Source: an uncultured Microbacterium sp.
Lineage (GTDB): Bacteria > Actinomycetota > Actinomycetes > Actinomycetales > Microbacteriaceae
Assembly: GCA_913774665.1 (NCBI GenBank)
Contig: CAJYHN010000002.1
Coordinates: forward strand, 1-64,000
Reading direction: 5' to 3'
DNA length: 64,000 nucleotides
Shown here in pieces: positions 30,719 through 40,053 of this stretch (positions are counted from its first letter, which is position 1; every line of letters starts with the position of its first letter). The notes under the pieces were generated by a model that ran no database searches, was not told the origin of the DNA, and worked only from the letters and a program-made list of their open reading frames with translations. The position numbers and the translations under genes are program-made.

Positions 30719-30737
30719 CTTCATCCTCCAAGGCAGG

Positions 30738-30778
30738 GTCCGAGGGGGCGGCGGGGGAAATGCAGCGCCCCCTCGGAC
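30738..30778 (-). promoter_or_regulatory. 13-bp inverted repeat in the leader of the polysaccharide operon
   Basis: A perfect inverted repeat (30738-30750 with 30766-30778) with a 15-base loop. It ends 9 bases upstream of the ribosome-binding site of the dehydrogenase gene. The loop on the minus strand contains a C-run that could also pair with the G-run of the 5' arm, so two alternative folds are possible. Operator, attenuator or translation control are all open. Confidence 0.7.
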
Positions 30779-30892
30779 GATTTCGGGTGGTGGGACGGCG
30801 TCCGATCGGGTATCGACGCTGATCCGGGGATCACAGTGCGTCGTGGGCGCGGGTCGGGTCAAGGAATCGTCGACGATCCTGCGGTGTCCCGC

Positions 30893-30916
30893 TTCCCGCA
30901 TCGCGTTCTGCGGGAA
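30893..30916. promoter_or_regulatory. 8-bp inverted repeat in the divergent promoter region
   Basis: TTCCCGCA and its exact complement (30893-30900 with 30909-30916) are separated by 8 bases. It lies midway between the divergent dehydrogenase and GT2 genes, a fitting place for a regulator site. The 16-base centre-to-centre spacing would put both halves on nearly one face of DNA. Confidence 0.5.
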
Positions 30917-31014
30917 ACCGCAACCGCAACTGCGGGTCGAGGCGGTGTCGATCAGCGTCGGCTCACGTACGGTCGCCTTCGACACGTCATCCGGTCGCCC
31001 GATCCGGAGGCGCG

Positions 31015-32394
31015 ATGCGAACCCTCGACCCGAAGAGGTGGGATGCCATGACCCCTGCACTCGTCGTGCTCGTCGCGGTGTGCACGATCGGTGTGTCGAC
31101 GCTCGTGTGGGGCACGGCGGCGATGTGCCGTCTCATCGCCGAGCGCCGACCGTCCGCCGCGCTGCTGAACCCGTCGATGTACTTCCGCAGCGCCGAGGTG
31201 GCGATCCTCATCGCCGCGCACGACGAGGAGCTCGTGATCGCCGAGGCCGTGCGTGCCGCGCGCCGGCTCGTGCCCGCGGGCAATGTGTTCGTCGTCTCGG
31301 ACGGCTCCCACGACGACACCGTCGAGCGGGCGCGGGCCGCGGGTGCCGAGGCCTGGGATCTCACGCCGAATCGGGGCAAGGCGGGCGCCATCAGGGCGGG
31401 CCTGCGTCACTTCCGGATCCCGGAGCGGTTCCCCCTGCTCCTCCTGCTCGACGCGGACTCCCGGCCTCGCCCCGACTATCTGCGCACCGCGCTTCCGCAG
31501 TTCACCGATGAGGGCGTCGTCGCGGTGGCAGGTCGGGCGACCACGTCGGCGGATGTTCCGCCCACGGGCGTGGGCCGCGTCCTCACCTCGTATCGCGAGC
31601 GCACCTACGTGTGCACGCAATACCTGCACAAGTTCGGGCAGGCGGCGCGGGGAGCGGATGCCGTGGCGATCGTGCCCGGGTTCGCCAGCCTCTATCGCAC
31701 CGATGTGCTGGACCGCATCGACATCGACGCCCCCGGGCTCTCGATCGAGGACTTCAACATGACCTTCGAGGTCCACGCCAAGAAGCTCGGGCGGATCGCC
31801 TTCCACCCCGAGTGCGCGGTCGCCGAGACCCAGGATCCCGCGGTGCTGCGCGACTACTCGGCGCAGGTCCGGCGCTGGAGCCTCGGATTCTGGCAGACGG
31901 TGCGCCGCCACGGGCTCCACCCGGGCCTCTTCTGGTCTTCGGTCGGCGTCTTCGCGGTCGAGACCGTCGTGTCCAGTCTGGTCCTCGTGGCGATGCTTCC
32001 GCTCCTGATCGTGGGAGCTCTGGCGGCGCTGGTCGCAGCGATGGCCGACGGCACCGTGGCCGCGACGGCGGCCGGGGTGGCCGCGGCGCTTCCCGTGCTT
32101 CCCCTGGCCGCCGGGTTTCTGATCGTCGACTTCGTCATGAGCGCCTTCACCTGTGCGGTTTCGCGCACGCGCCCGCATCCTCGGATGCTCGTGTTCCCCC
32201 TCCTCCGGGTGTGGGATGCGAGCCTGTGCCTGCGCGCTCTCGTCGCCGCGCTCGGGCGCCCGTCCGACGGACGCTGGCGCAGCCCCGATCGCCGGATGTC
32301 CGAGCGGTCGCCCGAACCGGCGGCCGTGCGGATGAACCCTCCGCTCAGCTCGCCGCTCCGCGAAGGTGGGCCACGAGCTGTACCCGCGAGGTGA
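31015..32394 (+). CDS. processive GT2 membrane glycosyltransferase (exopolysaccharide synthase type)
   Basis: A 459-residue family 2 glycosyltransferase. One membrane segment near residues 13-35 precedes the catalytic domain; three or more follow (about 315-395). The D, DxD, ED and QxxRW set is complete: VSDGSHDD, LLLLDADS, SIEDFN and QVRRW. That set marks polymerising synthases of the cellulose/hyaluronan/PNAG type, which build and export a chain at the membrane. ATG follows CGGAGG. The donor sugar is unknown; adjacent genes suggest an amino sugar or aminouronic acid. Its last 50 bases overlap the convergent LuxR-type gene. Confidence 0.85.
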   Translation: MRTLDPKRWDAMTPALVVLVAVCTIGVSTLVWGTAAMCRLIAERRPSAALLNPSMYFRSAEVAILIAAHDEELVIAEAVRAARRLVPAGNVFVVSDGSHDDTVERARAAGAEAWDLTPNRGKAGAIRAGLRHFRIPERFPLLLLLDADSRPRPDYLRTALPQFTDEGVVAVAGRATTSADVPPTGVGRVLTSYRERTYVCTQYLHKFGQAARGADAVAIVPGFASLYRTDVLDRIDIDAPGLSIEDFNMTFEVHAKKLGRIAFHPECAVAETQDPAVLRDYSAQVRRWSLGFWQTVRRHGLHPGLFWSSVGVFAVETVVSSLVLVAMLPLLIVGALAALVAAMADGTVAATAAGVAAALPVLPLAAGFLIVDFVMSAFTCAVSRTRPHPRMLVFPLLRVWDASLCLRALVAALGRPSDGRWRSPDRRMSERSPEPAAVRMNPPLSSPLREGGPRAVPAR

Positions 32395-34888
32395 TGCCGA
32401 GCTTGCGGTAGATGCCGGTCAGGCGGAGCTCGACCGTGCGGAGCGAGATGAACAGGGCCGCCGCGATCTCGCGGTTGCGCAGGCCGCGCTCGACGAGGGC
32501 GACGATCTCCCGTTCGTGGCTGGAGAGTTCTCGCGCGTTCCGACCCGGACGGGGGCCCGGGACGGCGTCGTCGCCGAGCGCGCGGACGGCCGACACGCGG
32601 ACGTCCGGTAGACAGCGTTCCTCTGCCCGGCGGAGGCGTTCCCACTCGAGAGGGGCGTCGTCGCCGCGGAAGAGCGCTTCCGCGTCACGGAAGGCGCCCG
32701 CGCCCTCGTGGCCCGACCGACAGACGGCCCGCGAGCGCGCGAGGGCGAGGTGGGTCCACCGCCTCGTCGAGTGGGCGGCCGCACGCTCGAGACGCTGAAG
32801 TTCGTCGCGGGCCTCGTCGTGCCGGCCGTCGAGCCAGAGGGCTTCGATGAGGTCGGCGTCGAGACGCATCACGGCGGGGTCGTCGTCGACGTGGAGGGAC
32901 CGGGCTTCGCGCAGGTGCAGGACGGCCTCGGCGTACCGGCCCTCGCCGAGGGCCAGGGCCCCCTCGATCGCCGTGAACCACGGCGTCAGGGTGCTTGCGC
33001 CCTCGCGGCGGGCCCGCTCCCGCCCCCGCTGCACGAGGTCGGCGGCCCCGGTCGGCGACTCGTGCATCGCCGCCTCGGCGGCGAGGATGAGCGTGCTGGC
33101 GGCGTCGGCGCTGCGTCCCGGGATCCACTCGTGCTGCCACGCGATGACGGCTTCGCGCGCGGCGACCGGGTCTCCGGCGCGGACCTCGACCGTGACGAGC
33201 TGGCGCAGAAGATGCTCGCGCCACATCGGCGCGTGTCGCGGGGAGCGGTCGAGCTCGGTACGGATGATCCGTCTGGCCGTGCTGTAGTCGTCGCGCAGCA
33301 GGATGAGGCCGGCGTACAGCAGGGCGTGGTCGATCGGGACGTCGGCGCCGACGTTCTCGAGACGGATGGGCGCCACGGCGCGGCAGCGCCCGCCCAGCTC
33401 CTCGGCGATACCGGCGAGCAGCGCCGTCTGGGTGGACGCGACGCCGAGCTCCACGGCGAGGGCGATGCGTTCGACGGCGAGGTCGACCTCCCCGCGGTGC
33501 AGGTGCAGGCGGGCGCTCTCGCAGAGAAGCCTCTCGGATGCCGCGGCCTCGGCCCCGACGAGCGGATCGACGTGGTCGAGCACGGCGTCGTCGACCAGGT
33601 GGTCCACTGACGCGACCGCGCGGAGATGGGCGATCGCTGCGCGCGTGCGGGTCGCGGGATCGGCGCTCACCCCGGCCCGCCGGAGGTAGTGCTGACCGAG
33701 GAGGTCGTGTCCGCCGAGCACGAGCGCCTCGCCGAGGTCCACGAGGAGCTCGCACCGACGTGTCTCGTCCATCTCCCCGCCCAACGCCCGCTCGGCGAAC
33801 TCCACGGCGGCGGCGGTCTCGGCGTTCCGAGCGAGCAGGATGGCACCGCCGAGAAGGGCGCTGCGATCCGCTGTCGGGTCGAGGAAGCTCTCGTGCCAGC
33901 GGCGCGTCGCCGGGTACGCGCCGGCGTGGTCGGCCGCTCCCCGCGCGTGCAGGGCGCGACGCTCCTCCGGACTCAGGTCGGCATGCAGGCGCAGCCGATG
34001 GGCCGGGTCGGCGATGCGAGCGAGACCGCCGTGAACCGACACGATGCCGTGGTCGAGCAGATCGTCGATGTCGACGTCGTGCTCGCGGGCGGTGGCGCGC
34101 AGACGATCGAGGCCGTACACGGGACCCACGGCGAGAAGGTCGAGCACGCGCGCCCACCTCGGGTCGAGGACGCGGTATTCGCGCTGCTGTCGTCGGGGCG
34201 GTCGCTGCTCGCGCACGCGCAACGGGACGTTGAGCGGCTCGTCGCCGTTCGCCTCGGCGGGGGTGAGGCGCAATCCCACCAGCACGCCGGGGTCGCCGGC
34301 GGCGAGTTCCGCGACGATCCGCAGCACGGCCCGGTCGGCGCCCGGCCCCAGGACGCTCCGGGCGAGATCGACGGACTCGTCGAACGACAACCGCTGGATG
34401 CGGGTCTGCAGCATGCCGGCGAAGTCGTGGCGTCCCTCGAACGAGCCGCTGGTGGCGATCACGCTGACGCCGGTGCCGCGGAGGCGTCCGAAGACGTACG
34501 ACAGCACGGTGATGCTCGCGCTGTCCATCTCATCGAGATCGTCGACCACCACCACGCAGGGTTCTGCTCGCAGCAGGTGAAGGGTGCGGCTGATCTCTTC
34601 GGCGAGCAGGTGCTCCGGCCAGTCGCCGCCGCGGGAGAGGACGCTGTCGACGGCATCCCGTCGCCCGTCGTCGAGCGCCGAGGCCACCGCGGTGACACCC
34701 GAGAGCGGCCACATGCGCTCGCTCGGACTGGCCGTGACCACCACGGCGTCGTGGCGCAGGGCGACCTCGTGCGCCAGGGCGGACTTGCCCGCCCCTCTTT
34801 CACCGACGAATAAGCCCGCGGAGCCTGTGCCCGAACCGATCAGGTTCGCGGCGACGTGCAACTCTCGCTCTCGACCGACAATTGGCAT
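32345..34888 (-). CDS. large ATP-binding LuxR-family regulator (LAL type)
   Basis: An 847-residue regulator. The Walker A GERGAGKS is at residues 29-36 and a VVVVDDLDEMD Walker B follows around 115-125, giving a STAND-type NTPase. The long middle is helical and TPR-like. The last ~60 residues form the LuxR helix-turn-helix (LSSHEREIVALVERGLRNREIA...ISLRTVELRL). ATG 34888 has GGGAG 7 bases upstream and matches the typical MPIVGRERE start; the frame continues to 34936. It overlaps the GT2 gene tail to tail by 50 bases and may control the polysaccharide locus. Confidence 0.87.
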   Translation of the reverse strand: MPIVGRERELHVAANLIGSGTGSAGLFVGERGAGKSALAHEVALRHDAVVVTASPSERMWPLSGVTAVASALDDGRRDAVDSVLSRGGDWPEHLLAEEISRTLHLLRAEPCVVVVDDLDEMDSASITVLSYVFGRLRGTGVSVIATSGSFEGRHDFAGMLQTRIQRLSFDESVDLARSVLGPGADRAVLRIVAELAAGDPGVLVGLRLTPAEANGDEPLNVPLRVREQRPPRRQQREYRVLDPRWARVLDLLAVGPVYGLDRLRATAREHDVDIDDLLDHGIVSVHGGLARIADPAHRLRLHADLSPEERRALHARGAADHAGAYPATRRWHESFLDPTADRSALLGGAILLARNAETAAAVEFAERALGGEMDETRRCELLVDLGEALVLGGHDLLGQHYLRRAGVSADPATRTRAAIAHLRAVASVDHLVDDAVLDHVDPLVGAEAAASERLLCESARLHLHRGEVDLAVERIALAVELGVASTQTALLAGIAEELGGRCRAVAPIRLENVGADVPIDHALLYAGLILLRDDYSTARRIIRTELDRSPRHAPMWREHLLRQLVTVEVRAGDPVAAREAVIAWQHEWIPGRSADAASTLILAAEAAMHESPTGAADLVQRGRERARREGASTLTPWFTAIEGALALGEGRYAEAVLHLREARSLHVDDDPAVMRLDADLIEALWLDGRHDEARDELQRLERAAAHSTRRWTHLALARSRAVCRSGHEGAGAFRDAEALFRGDDAPLEWERLRRAEERCLPDVRVSAVRALGDDAVPGPRPGRNARELSSHEREIVALVERGLRNREIAAALFISLRTVELRLTGIYRKLGITSRVQLVAHLRGAAS

Positions 34889-35040
34889 CCGAACGCTCCC
34901 TACTGCGTCGGCCGTTCGTCGCGGATCGACCCTCACGGATCGAGCCCCGCCGAACGGACCAGGATGCCCCCCACGAAGAGAGTAAATCGGCGTCCCGCGG
35001 AAGACAATGGGTGGAATTCCCCTAGAGACGTCCGCGCATA

Positions 35041-35084
35041 AACGCGGAGGACCGGATGCCGTGTGGCATCCGGTCCTCCGCGTT
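35041..35084 (-). terminator. terminator of the pentose-phosphate operon
   Basis: A 20-bp perfect stem (35041-35060 with 35065-35084) with a GTGT loop, about 58 bases after the pgl stop. The arms include GGATGCC and GGCATCC. Confidence 0.85.
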
Positions 35085-35141
35085 CATGCGCCCGGGCTCG
35101 CGGCCTGCGCGGGGCAGGGGGTCCTGTGGGGCTCCCGCTCC

Positions 35142-35933
35142 TCAGTACTCGCGGTCGATGAGCTGGGGCGGAACCTGATCGGCCGCGACCTCGTCGACGA
35201 AGAACGCCGTGCGACGGCGGCCCTTCGCCCCGGCCGCGGGCACGCTCTGATAGCTCGCACCCGCGAGGGCGAGACCCAGGGCGGCGGCCTTGTCGGCGCC
35301 CGCGACGACCATCCACACGCGCTTCGACGAGTTGATGACCGGCCGCGTCAGAGAGACGCGATCGCTCGGGGGCTTGGGGGAGTTGCGCACCGGCACGGTG
35401 GCGCGGTCGGTCACCGAGATCTCGGGGCGATCGGGGAACAGCGAGGCGATGTGCGCGTCGGGGCCGACCCCGAGGAAGCAGATGTCGAAAGCGGGCCAGG
35501 GTCCCGTCTCGCTGCGATCCGAGGGAGCGAACTGAGCCAGCTCGTCGGCGTAGGCGATCGCCGCGGCATCGAGGTCGAGACCGTCCTCGCTCGAGGCGAC
35601 GGTGTGGATGTTCTCGGCCGGGATGTCGAGGTGGTCGAGGAACGCCGCGCGCGCCTGCTTCTCGTTGCGGTCGTCCGAGTCGCGCGGAACGAACCGCTCG
35701 TCGCCGAACCAGAAGTGCACGAGCGACCAGTCGATGCGACCGATCCGCTCATCCTGCGCGGCCGTCCGTAACACCGCGCCGCCCATCGTGCCCCCGGTGA
35801 GGCACACGTGCATGCGCTTGCCCTCGGCGACCCGCTTGACGATGCGGTTCACGAAGCGCGTGGCGACGTACGAGGCGAGGGTCTCGGCATCCGGCTTGAT
35901 GATGACCTGTTTGACCGAGCCGTTGTCGGTCAT
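35142..35933 (-). CDS. pgl: 6-phosphogluconolactonase
   Basis: Hydrolyses 6-phosphogluconolactone, the second step of the oxidative pentose-phosphate pathway. 263 residues of the NagB/DevB fold with a TGGTMG loop, FWFGDERFVP and FLGVGPDAHIASLFP. ATG 35933 overlaps the opcA stop (ATGA). It is the last gene of the operon. Confidence 0.93.
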   Translation of the reverse strand: MTDNGSVKQVIIKPDAETLASYVATRFVNRIVKRVAEGKRMHVCLTGGTMGGAVLRTAAQDERIGRIDWSLVHFWFGDERFVPRDSDDRNEKQARAAFLDHLDIPAENIHTVASSEDGLDLDAAAIAYADELAQFAPSDRSETGPWPAFDICFLGVGPDAHIASLFPDRPEISVTDRATVPVRNSPKPPSDRVSLTRPVINSSKRVWMVVAGADKAAALGLALAGASYQSVPAAGAKGRRRTAFFVDEVAADQVPPQLIDREY

Positions 35934-36877
35934 GAGTCGCCCCGCTCGCTCGCGGCGATCAGCAGGTCGTGCCCCTCGGTGATCACGCGACCGTAGAGAA
36001 GGTCGGGGTCGAGGCGGCGCAGCTCCTCGGCAAGGCACTCGCGCAAGGTGCGGCGCGGGAACGCCAGGTCGTGGGTGGGCTGACCGGGCTGCGTCAGCAC
36101 CGCGACGCCCGCCTCGGGCCGCTCTAGCAATGTGTCGCCGCTCGGACGGGTGAGACGCACCGACTTGATGCCGCTCGCCCACTCCCCGGCCGGCAGGTAC
36201 GCGTAGTCGACGGGAGCCTCGAGCTTCATCCCCAGCCAGGCCGCCAGCAGGGCGGTGGAGGGGGAGTCGGCGGCGCCGCGGACCTCGATCGCGGTGACGG
36301 GCTCGTACGGGGGCTGATCGAGCACGGCGGCCAGCTGCTCGCGCCAGCGCGTCACACGGGTCCAGGCGAAGTCGGTGTCGCCGGGGGAGTAGTGCTCGCC
36401 GAGCCGGGCGACCCAGGCGGCCGGGTCGGCCTGCGACGACGCGTCGGTGATGCGACGCTGAGCGATCCGACCGATCGCGGAGTGCGAGGGGTCTTCGGGT
36501 GCGTCAGCCGGCCACCAGGCGACGACCGGGGCATCGGGGAGCAGCAGGCCGGTCACGAGGCTCTCGGCGTTCGAGCCCGCGGCGCCGTGGGCGCGGAGCA
36601 CCACGACCTCGCTCGCGCCCGCGTCGCCGCCCACGCGGATCTGGGCGTCGAGGCGGGGCTCGTCGTCGTCGTCGCCGAACAGCACGGCGATGACGCGCAT
36701 CGGGTGCTCGCGCGAGGCGTCGTTGGCCGCCTCGATGACCTCTTCTTCGGCACCGTGGTGCGTGACGATGATGAGCGTCAGCACGCGGCCGAGGGCGACG
36801 GCGCCGCCCTCTTCGCGCACGCTGACGAGCTTCTTCGAGATGGCGCTGACGGTGGTGTCGGGCAGATCGATGATCAC
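35930..36877 (-). CDS. opcA: glucose-6-phosphate dehydrogenase assembly protein OpcA
   Basis: A 315-residue OpcA, needed in cyanobacteria and actinobacteria for full assembly and activity of glucose-6-phosphate dehydrogenase. The N-terminus IIDLPDTTVSAISKKL and the central PDAPVVAWWP segment are family marks. GTG 36877 overlaps the zwf stop (GTGA), and the gene overlaps pgl by ATGA, so all three are translated in step. Confidence 0.93.
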   Translation of the reverse strand: MIIDLPDTTVSAISKKLVSVREEGGAVALGRVLTLIIVTHHGAEEEVIEAANDASREHPMRVIAVLFGDDDDEPRLDAQIRVGGDAGASEVVVLRAHGAAGSNAESLVTGLLLPDAPVVAWWPADAPEDPSHSAIGRIAQRRITDASSQADPAAWVARLGEHYSPGDTDFAWTRVTRWREQLAAVLDQPPYEPVTAIEVRGAADSPSTALLAAWLGMKLEAPVDYAYLPAGEWASGIKSVRLTRPSGDTLLERPEAGVAVLTQPGQPTHDLAFPRRTLRECLAEELRRLDPDLLYGRVITEGHDLLIAASERGDS

Positions 36878-38424
36878 GGGCGTCTCCAGGTGCGACCGTC
36901 GCGGGCGAGGAGTTCGTCGGCGGATGCCGGACCCCACGAACCGGGCGAATACTGTTCGAGCGGACCGCCCTGGGCGGACCAGAACTCCTCGATCGGGTCG
37001 AGGATCTTCCAGCTGAGCTCCACCTCTTCGTGCCGGGGGAACAGCGGCGGATCACCCAGCAGGACGTCGAGGATGAGGCGCTCGTAGGCCTCGGGGCTCG
37101 CCTCGGTGAAGGCGTGCCCGTAGCCGAAGTCCATCGTGACGTCGCGCACCTGGGTGCCGTCGCCGGGCACCTTCGACCCGAAGCGGATCGTCACGCCCTC
37201 GTCGGGCTGAACGCGGATGACGAGGGCGTTCTGCCCGAGCTCCTGCGTCTGACTCTGCGAGAACAGCTGCTGCGGCGCGCGCTTGAACACCACGGCGACC
37301 TCGGTCACGCGGCGACCCAGACGCTTGCCGCTGCGCACGTAGAAGGGGACCCCCGACCAGCGGCGCGTGTTGATCTCGAGCTTGATCGCCGCGTAGGTCT
37401 CGGTGACCGACTCGGGGTTCATGCCGTCTTCCTCGAGGAAGCCCAGCACCTGCTCGCCGCCCTGCCAGCCGCCGGCGTACTGACCGCGCGCGGTCGCCTC
37501 GGCCAGGTTCTCGGGCACGCGGACCGCGGCCAGGACCTTCTCCTTCTCGGCGCGCAGGTCGGCGGCGTTGAAGCTGATGGGCTCTTCCATCGCCGTGAGG
37601 GCGAGAAGCTGCAGCAGGTGGTTCTGGATGACGTCGCGCGCCGCGCCGATGCCGTCGTAATAACCGGCGCGACCACCGACGCCGATGTCCTCGGCCATGG
37701 TGATCTGCACGTGGTCGACGTAGTTGCGGTTCCAGATCGGCTCGTACAGCTCGTTCGCGAAGCGCAGCGCGAGGATGTTCTGCACCGTCTCTTTACCGAG
37801 GTAGTGGTCGATGCGGAAGATGGCGTCGGCGGGGAACGCGCTCTCGACGACCTCGTTCAGCTCGCGCGCCGAGGCGAGATCGTGACCGAACGGCTTCTCG
37901 ATCACCACGCGGCGCCAGCCGGAGGTCTTCGTCTCGTCGTCGCCCACGAGCCCCGATGCCTTCAGCTGGGTGGTGACCAGCGGGAAGGCCTTCGGCGGGA
38001 TCGAGAGGTAGTAGGCGTGGTTGCCCATCGTGCCGCGCTCGGTGTCGAGCTTGTCGACGGTCTCGCGCAGACGGCCAAACGCCTCGGGGTCGTCGAACTC
38101 GCCCTGGACGAAGCGGATGCCCTCGAGGAGCTCCTTCCACGTCTCCTCGCGGAACTCCGTCCGGGCGTACTTCTTGACCGACTCGTACACGACCTTCGCG
38201 AAGTCCTGGTCCTCCCAGTCGCGGCGCGCGAAGCCCACGAGCGCGAAGCCCGGGGGCAGCAGGCCGCGGTTGGCGAGGTCGTAGACCGCCGGCATGAGTT
38301 TCTTGCGCGAGAGGTCGCCGGTGACGCCGAAGATCACGAGGGCGCTGGGCCCCGCGATCCGGCTCAGACGGCGATCCTCGGGATCGCGCAACGGATTGTG
38401 ACCCGGGGTGATCTCTACGACCAT
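36874..38424 (-). CDS. zwf: glucose-6-phosphate 1-dehydrogenase
   Basis: First, NADPH-forming step of the oxidative pentose-phosphate pathway. 516 residues. The nucleotide loop is FGVTGDLSRKKLMPA near residue 32 and the active-site signature RIDHYLGKE holds the substrate-binding His and Lys. Starts 3 bases after the pgi stop. Confidence 0.96.
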   Translation of the reverse strand: MVVEITPGHNPLRDPEDRRLSRIAGPSALVIFGVTGDLSRKKLMPAVYDLANRGLLPPGFALVGFARRDWEDQDFAKVVYESVKKYARTEFREETWKELLEGIRFVQGEFDDPEAFGRLRETVDKLDTERGTMGNHAYYLSIPPKAFPLVTTQLKASGLVGDDETKTSGWRRVVIEKPFGHDLASARELNEVVESAFPADAIFRIDHYLGKETVQNILALRFANELYEPIWNRNYVDHVQITMAEDIGVGGRAGYYDGIGAARDVIQNHLLQLLALTAMEEPISFNAADLRAEKEKVLAAVRVPENLAEATARGQYAGGWQGGEQVLGFLEEDGMNPESVTETYAAIKLEINTRRWSGVPFYVRSGKRLGRRVTEVAVVFKRAPQQLFSQSQTQELGQNALVIRVQPDEGVTIRFGSKVPGDGTQVRDVTMDFGYGHAFTEASPEAYERLILDVLLGDPPLFPRHEEVELSWKILDPIEEFWSAQGGPLEQYSPGSWGPASADELLARDGRTWRRP

Positions 38425-38427
38425 GCT

Positions 38428-40053
38428 TTACTGCGCCGCCTCGAAGAGTGAGAGCACTTCGACCTGCGGGTCGGTCAGCGTCAGCGTGACGACGGGACGG
38501 CCGTGGCCCTCCGCCAGCACGCTCGCGTCTCCCGCGGCCTGTGCCTGGATGAGTTGTCCGAACGTGAACGGCCGACCGGGGATCTCGAGGTCGACGTCGG
38601 TGCGTTCGATGATCTGGAGGAACACGCCGGTGGCGGGTCCTCCCTTGTGGAACTGTCCGGTGGAGTGCAGGAACCGCGGTCCCCAGCCGAAGGTGGTGGG
38701 GCGACCCGAGTCGGCCGCCACGAGTTCGCGCAGACCCGCGAGCTGTGCCAGCTCGAGACGGTTCACGTACGCCTGAATGCTGACGTAGCCGTCGACCGGG
38801 ACCGTCCGCCACAGCGCTTCCAGGACACCCGTCACCGTGCCGCTCGCCGCGAGGGCGGGGTCGGACACGCGCACCTCGACGCCGCCGTCGACGAAGGCCG
38901 GGGCGGTGGGCGCGGGCTGCGCGTCGAGCAGGCCGCGCGTCGCCTCCTTGGCCGACTCGACGTCGGGCTGATCGAAGGGATCGATTCCGAGCAGCCGACC
39001 GGCGATCGCGGTGGCGTACTCCCAGACGACGAACTGCGCGCCGAGCGAACCGCTCATGAGCACTTCGCCGGTGTGCCGCTCGAACAGGTGAAACGCCTCG
39101 GCATCGTCGACGAATCGCACGACCTGGAGATCGTCGGGCTTCGTCTCGAGCTCGGGTGACACGGGGAGCAGGACGACGGGCAGGATGCCGGTGCCGTCCT
39201 TCCCGGTCGATTCGGCGACCAGCTGCTCGATCCAATCGGGCAGGCCGATGATGTGGCTTCCGTCGGTGACGAGGCCGAGCTTGTCGCGGCGGTGCGCCCC
39301 GCCACCCGCGATCGCCGCGGCGAGTACGAGGGCCGGGTTCTCGGGGGAGTCGATCGCGACCTCGAGCAGAGTGGCATCCGCCTCATCGAGGAGGTCCTCG
39401 ATGTCGACGCCGGCGAGGCCGGTGGGGACGAGCCCGAACGCCGTGAGAGCCGAGTAGCGTCCGCCCACGGTCGGATCGGCGGTGAACACCCGGTAGCCGT
39501 CGGCGCGAGCGGACTGCTCGAGCGGGGAGCCGGGATCGGTGACCACCACGATGCGACCGGCGGGGTCGATGCCGAGATCGCGGAAAGCGGCCTCGAAGGC
39601 CCGCTTGGCGGAGTCGGTCTCGATGGTCGAGCCCGACTTGCTCGAGACCACCAGCACGGTCTGCTCGAGACCGCCGGACTCGGCGTCGCCGTCGATCGCG
39701 GCGAGCACCTGCCCCGGAGCGGTCGAGTCGAGAATGACGAGCGGCACGCCCGCCGACTGCGCGATGACCTCGGGAGCGAGCGAGGATCCGCCCATTCCGG
39801 CGAGGACGACGCGGGTCACGCCCTGCGCGACGAGTTCGTCGCGCAGGGCCGTGATCTCGGCCACGAGCGGGCGCGAGACGGTGACCGCCCGCACCCACCC
39901 GAGTCGACGCGACGCCTCGTCCTCGGCCGCCGCGCCCCACAGGGTGGGGTCGGCCGCCGTGATCCCCGACGCGATGAGCGAGACGGTCAGACCGGGCAGC
40001 TCCGCGTCGACGACCGACTTGGCGTGGCCGGTGACCTTGACGGCGAGAGTCAC
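38428..40053 (-). CDS. pgi: glucose-6-phosphate isomerase
   Basis: Interconverts glucose 6-phosphate and fructose 6-phosphate. 541 residues with [26 protein letters not shown] (sugar-phosphate loop) and a C-terminal active-site region ([12 protein letters not shown]). It belongs to the divergent actinobacterial branch of the family that sits in pentose-phosphate operons. GTG 40053 overlaps the tal stop by GTGA; the longer frame to 40116 is not conserved. Confidence 0.92.
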   Translation of the reverse strand: MTLAVKVTGHAKSVVDAELPGLTVSLIASGITAADPTLWGAAAEDEASRRLGWVRAVTVSRPLVAEITALRDELVAQGVTRVVLAGMGGSSLAPEVIAQSAGVPLVILDSTAPGQVLAAIDGDAESGGLEQTVLVVSSKSGSTIETDSAKRAFEAAFRDLGIDPAGRIVVVTDPGSPLEQSARADGYRVFTADPTVGGRYSALTAFGLVPTGLAGVDIEDLLDEADATLLEVAIDSPENPALVLAAAIAGGGAHRRDKLGLVTDGSHIIGLPDWIEQLVAESTGKDGTGILPVVLLPVSPELETKPDDLQVVRFVDDAEAFHLFERHTGEVLMSGSLGAQFVVWEYATAIAGRLLGIDPFDQPDVESAKEATRGLLDAQPAPTAPAFVDGGVEVRVSDPALAASGTVTGVLEALWRTVPVDGYVSIQAYVNRLELAQLAGLRELVAADSGRPTTFGWGPRFLHSTGQFHKGGPATGVFLQIIERTDVDLEIPGRPFTFGQLIQAQAAGDASVLAEGHGRPVVTLTLTDPQVEVLSLFEAAQ

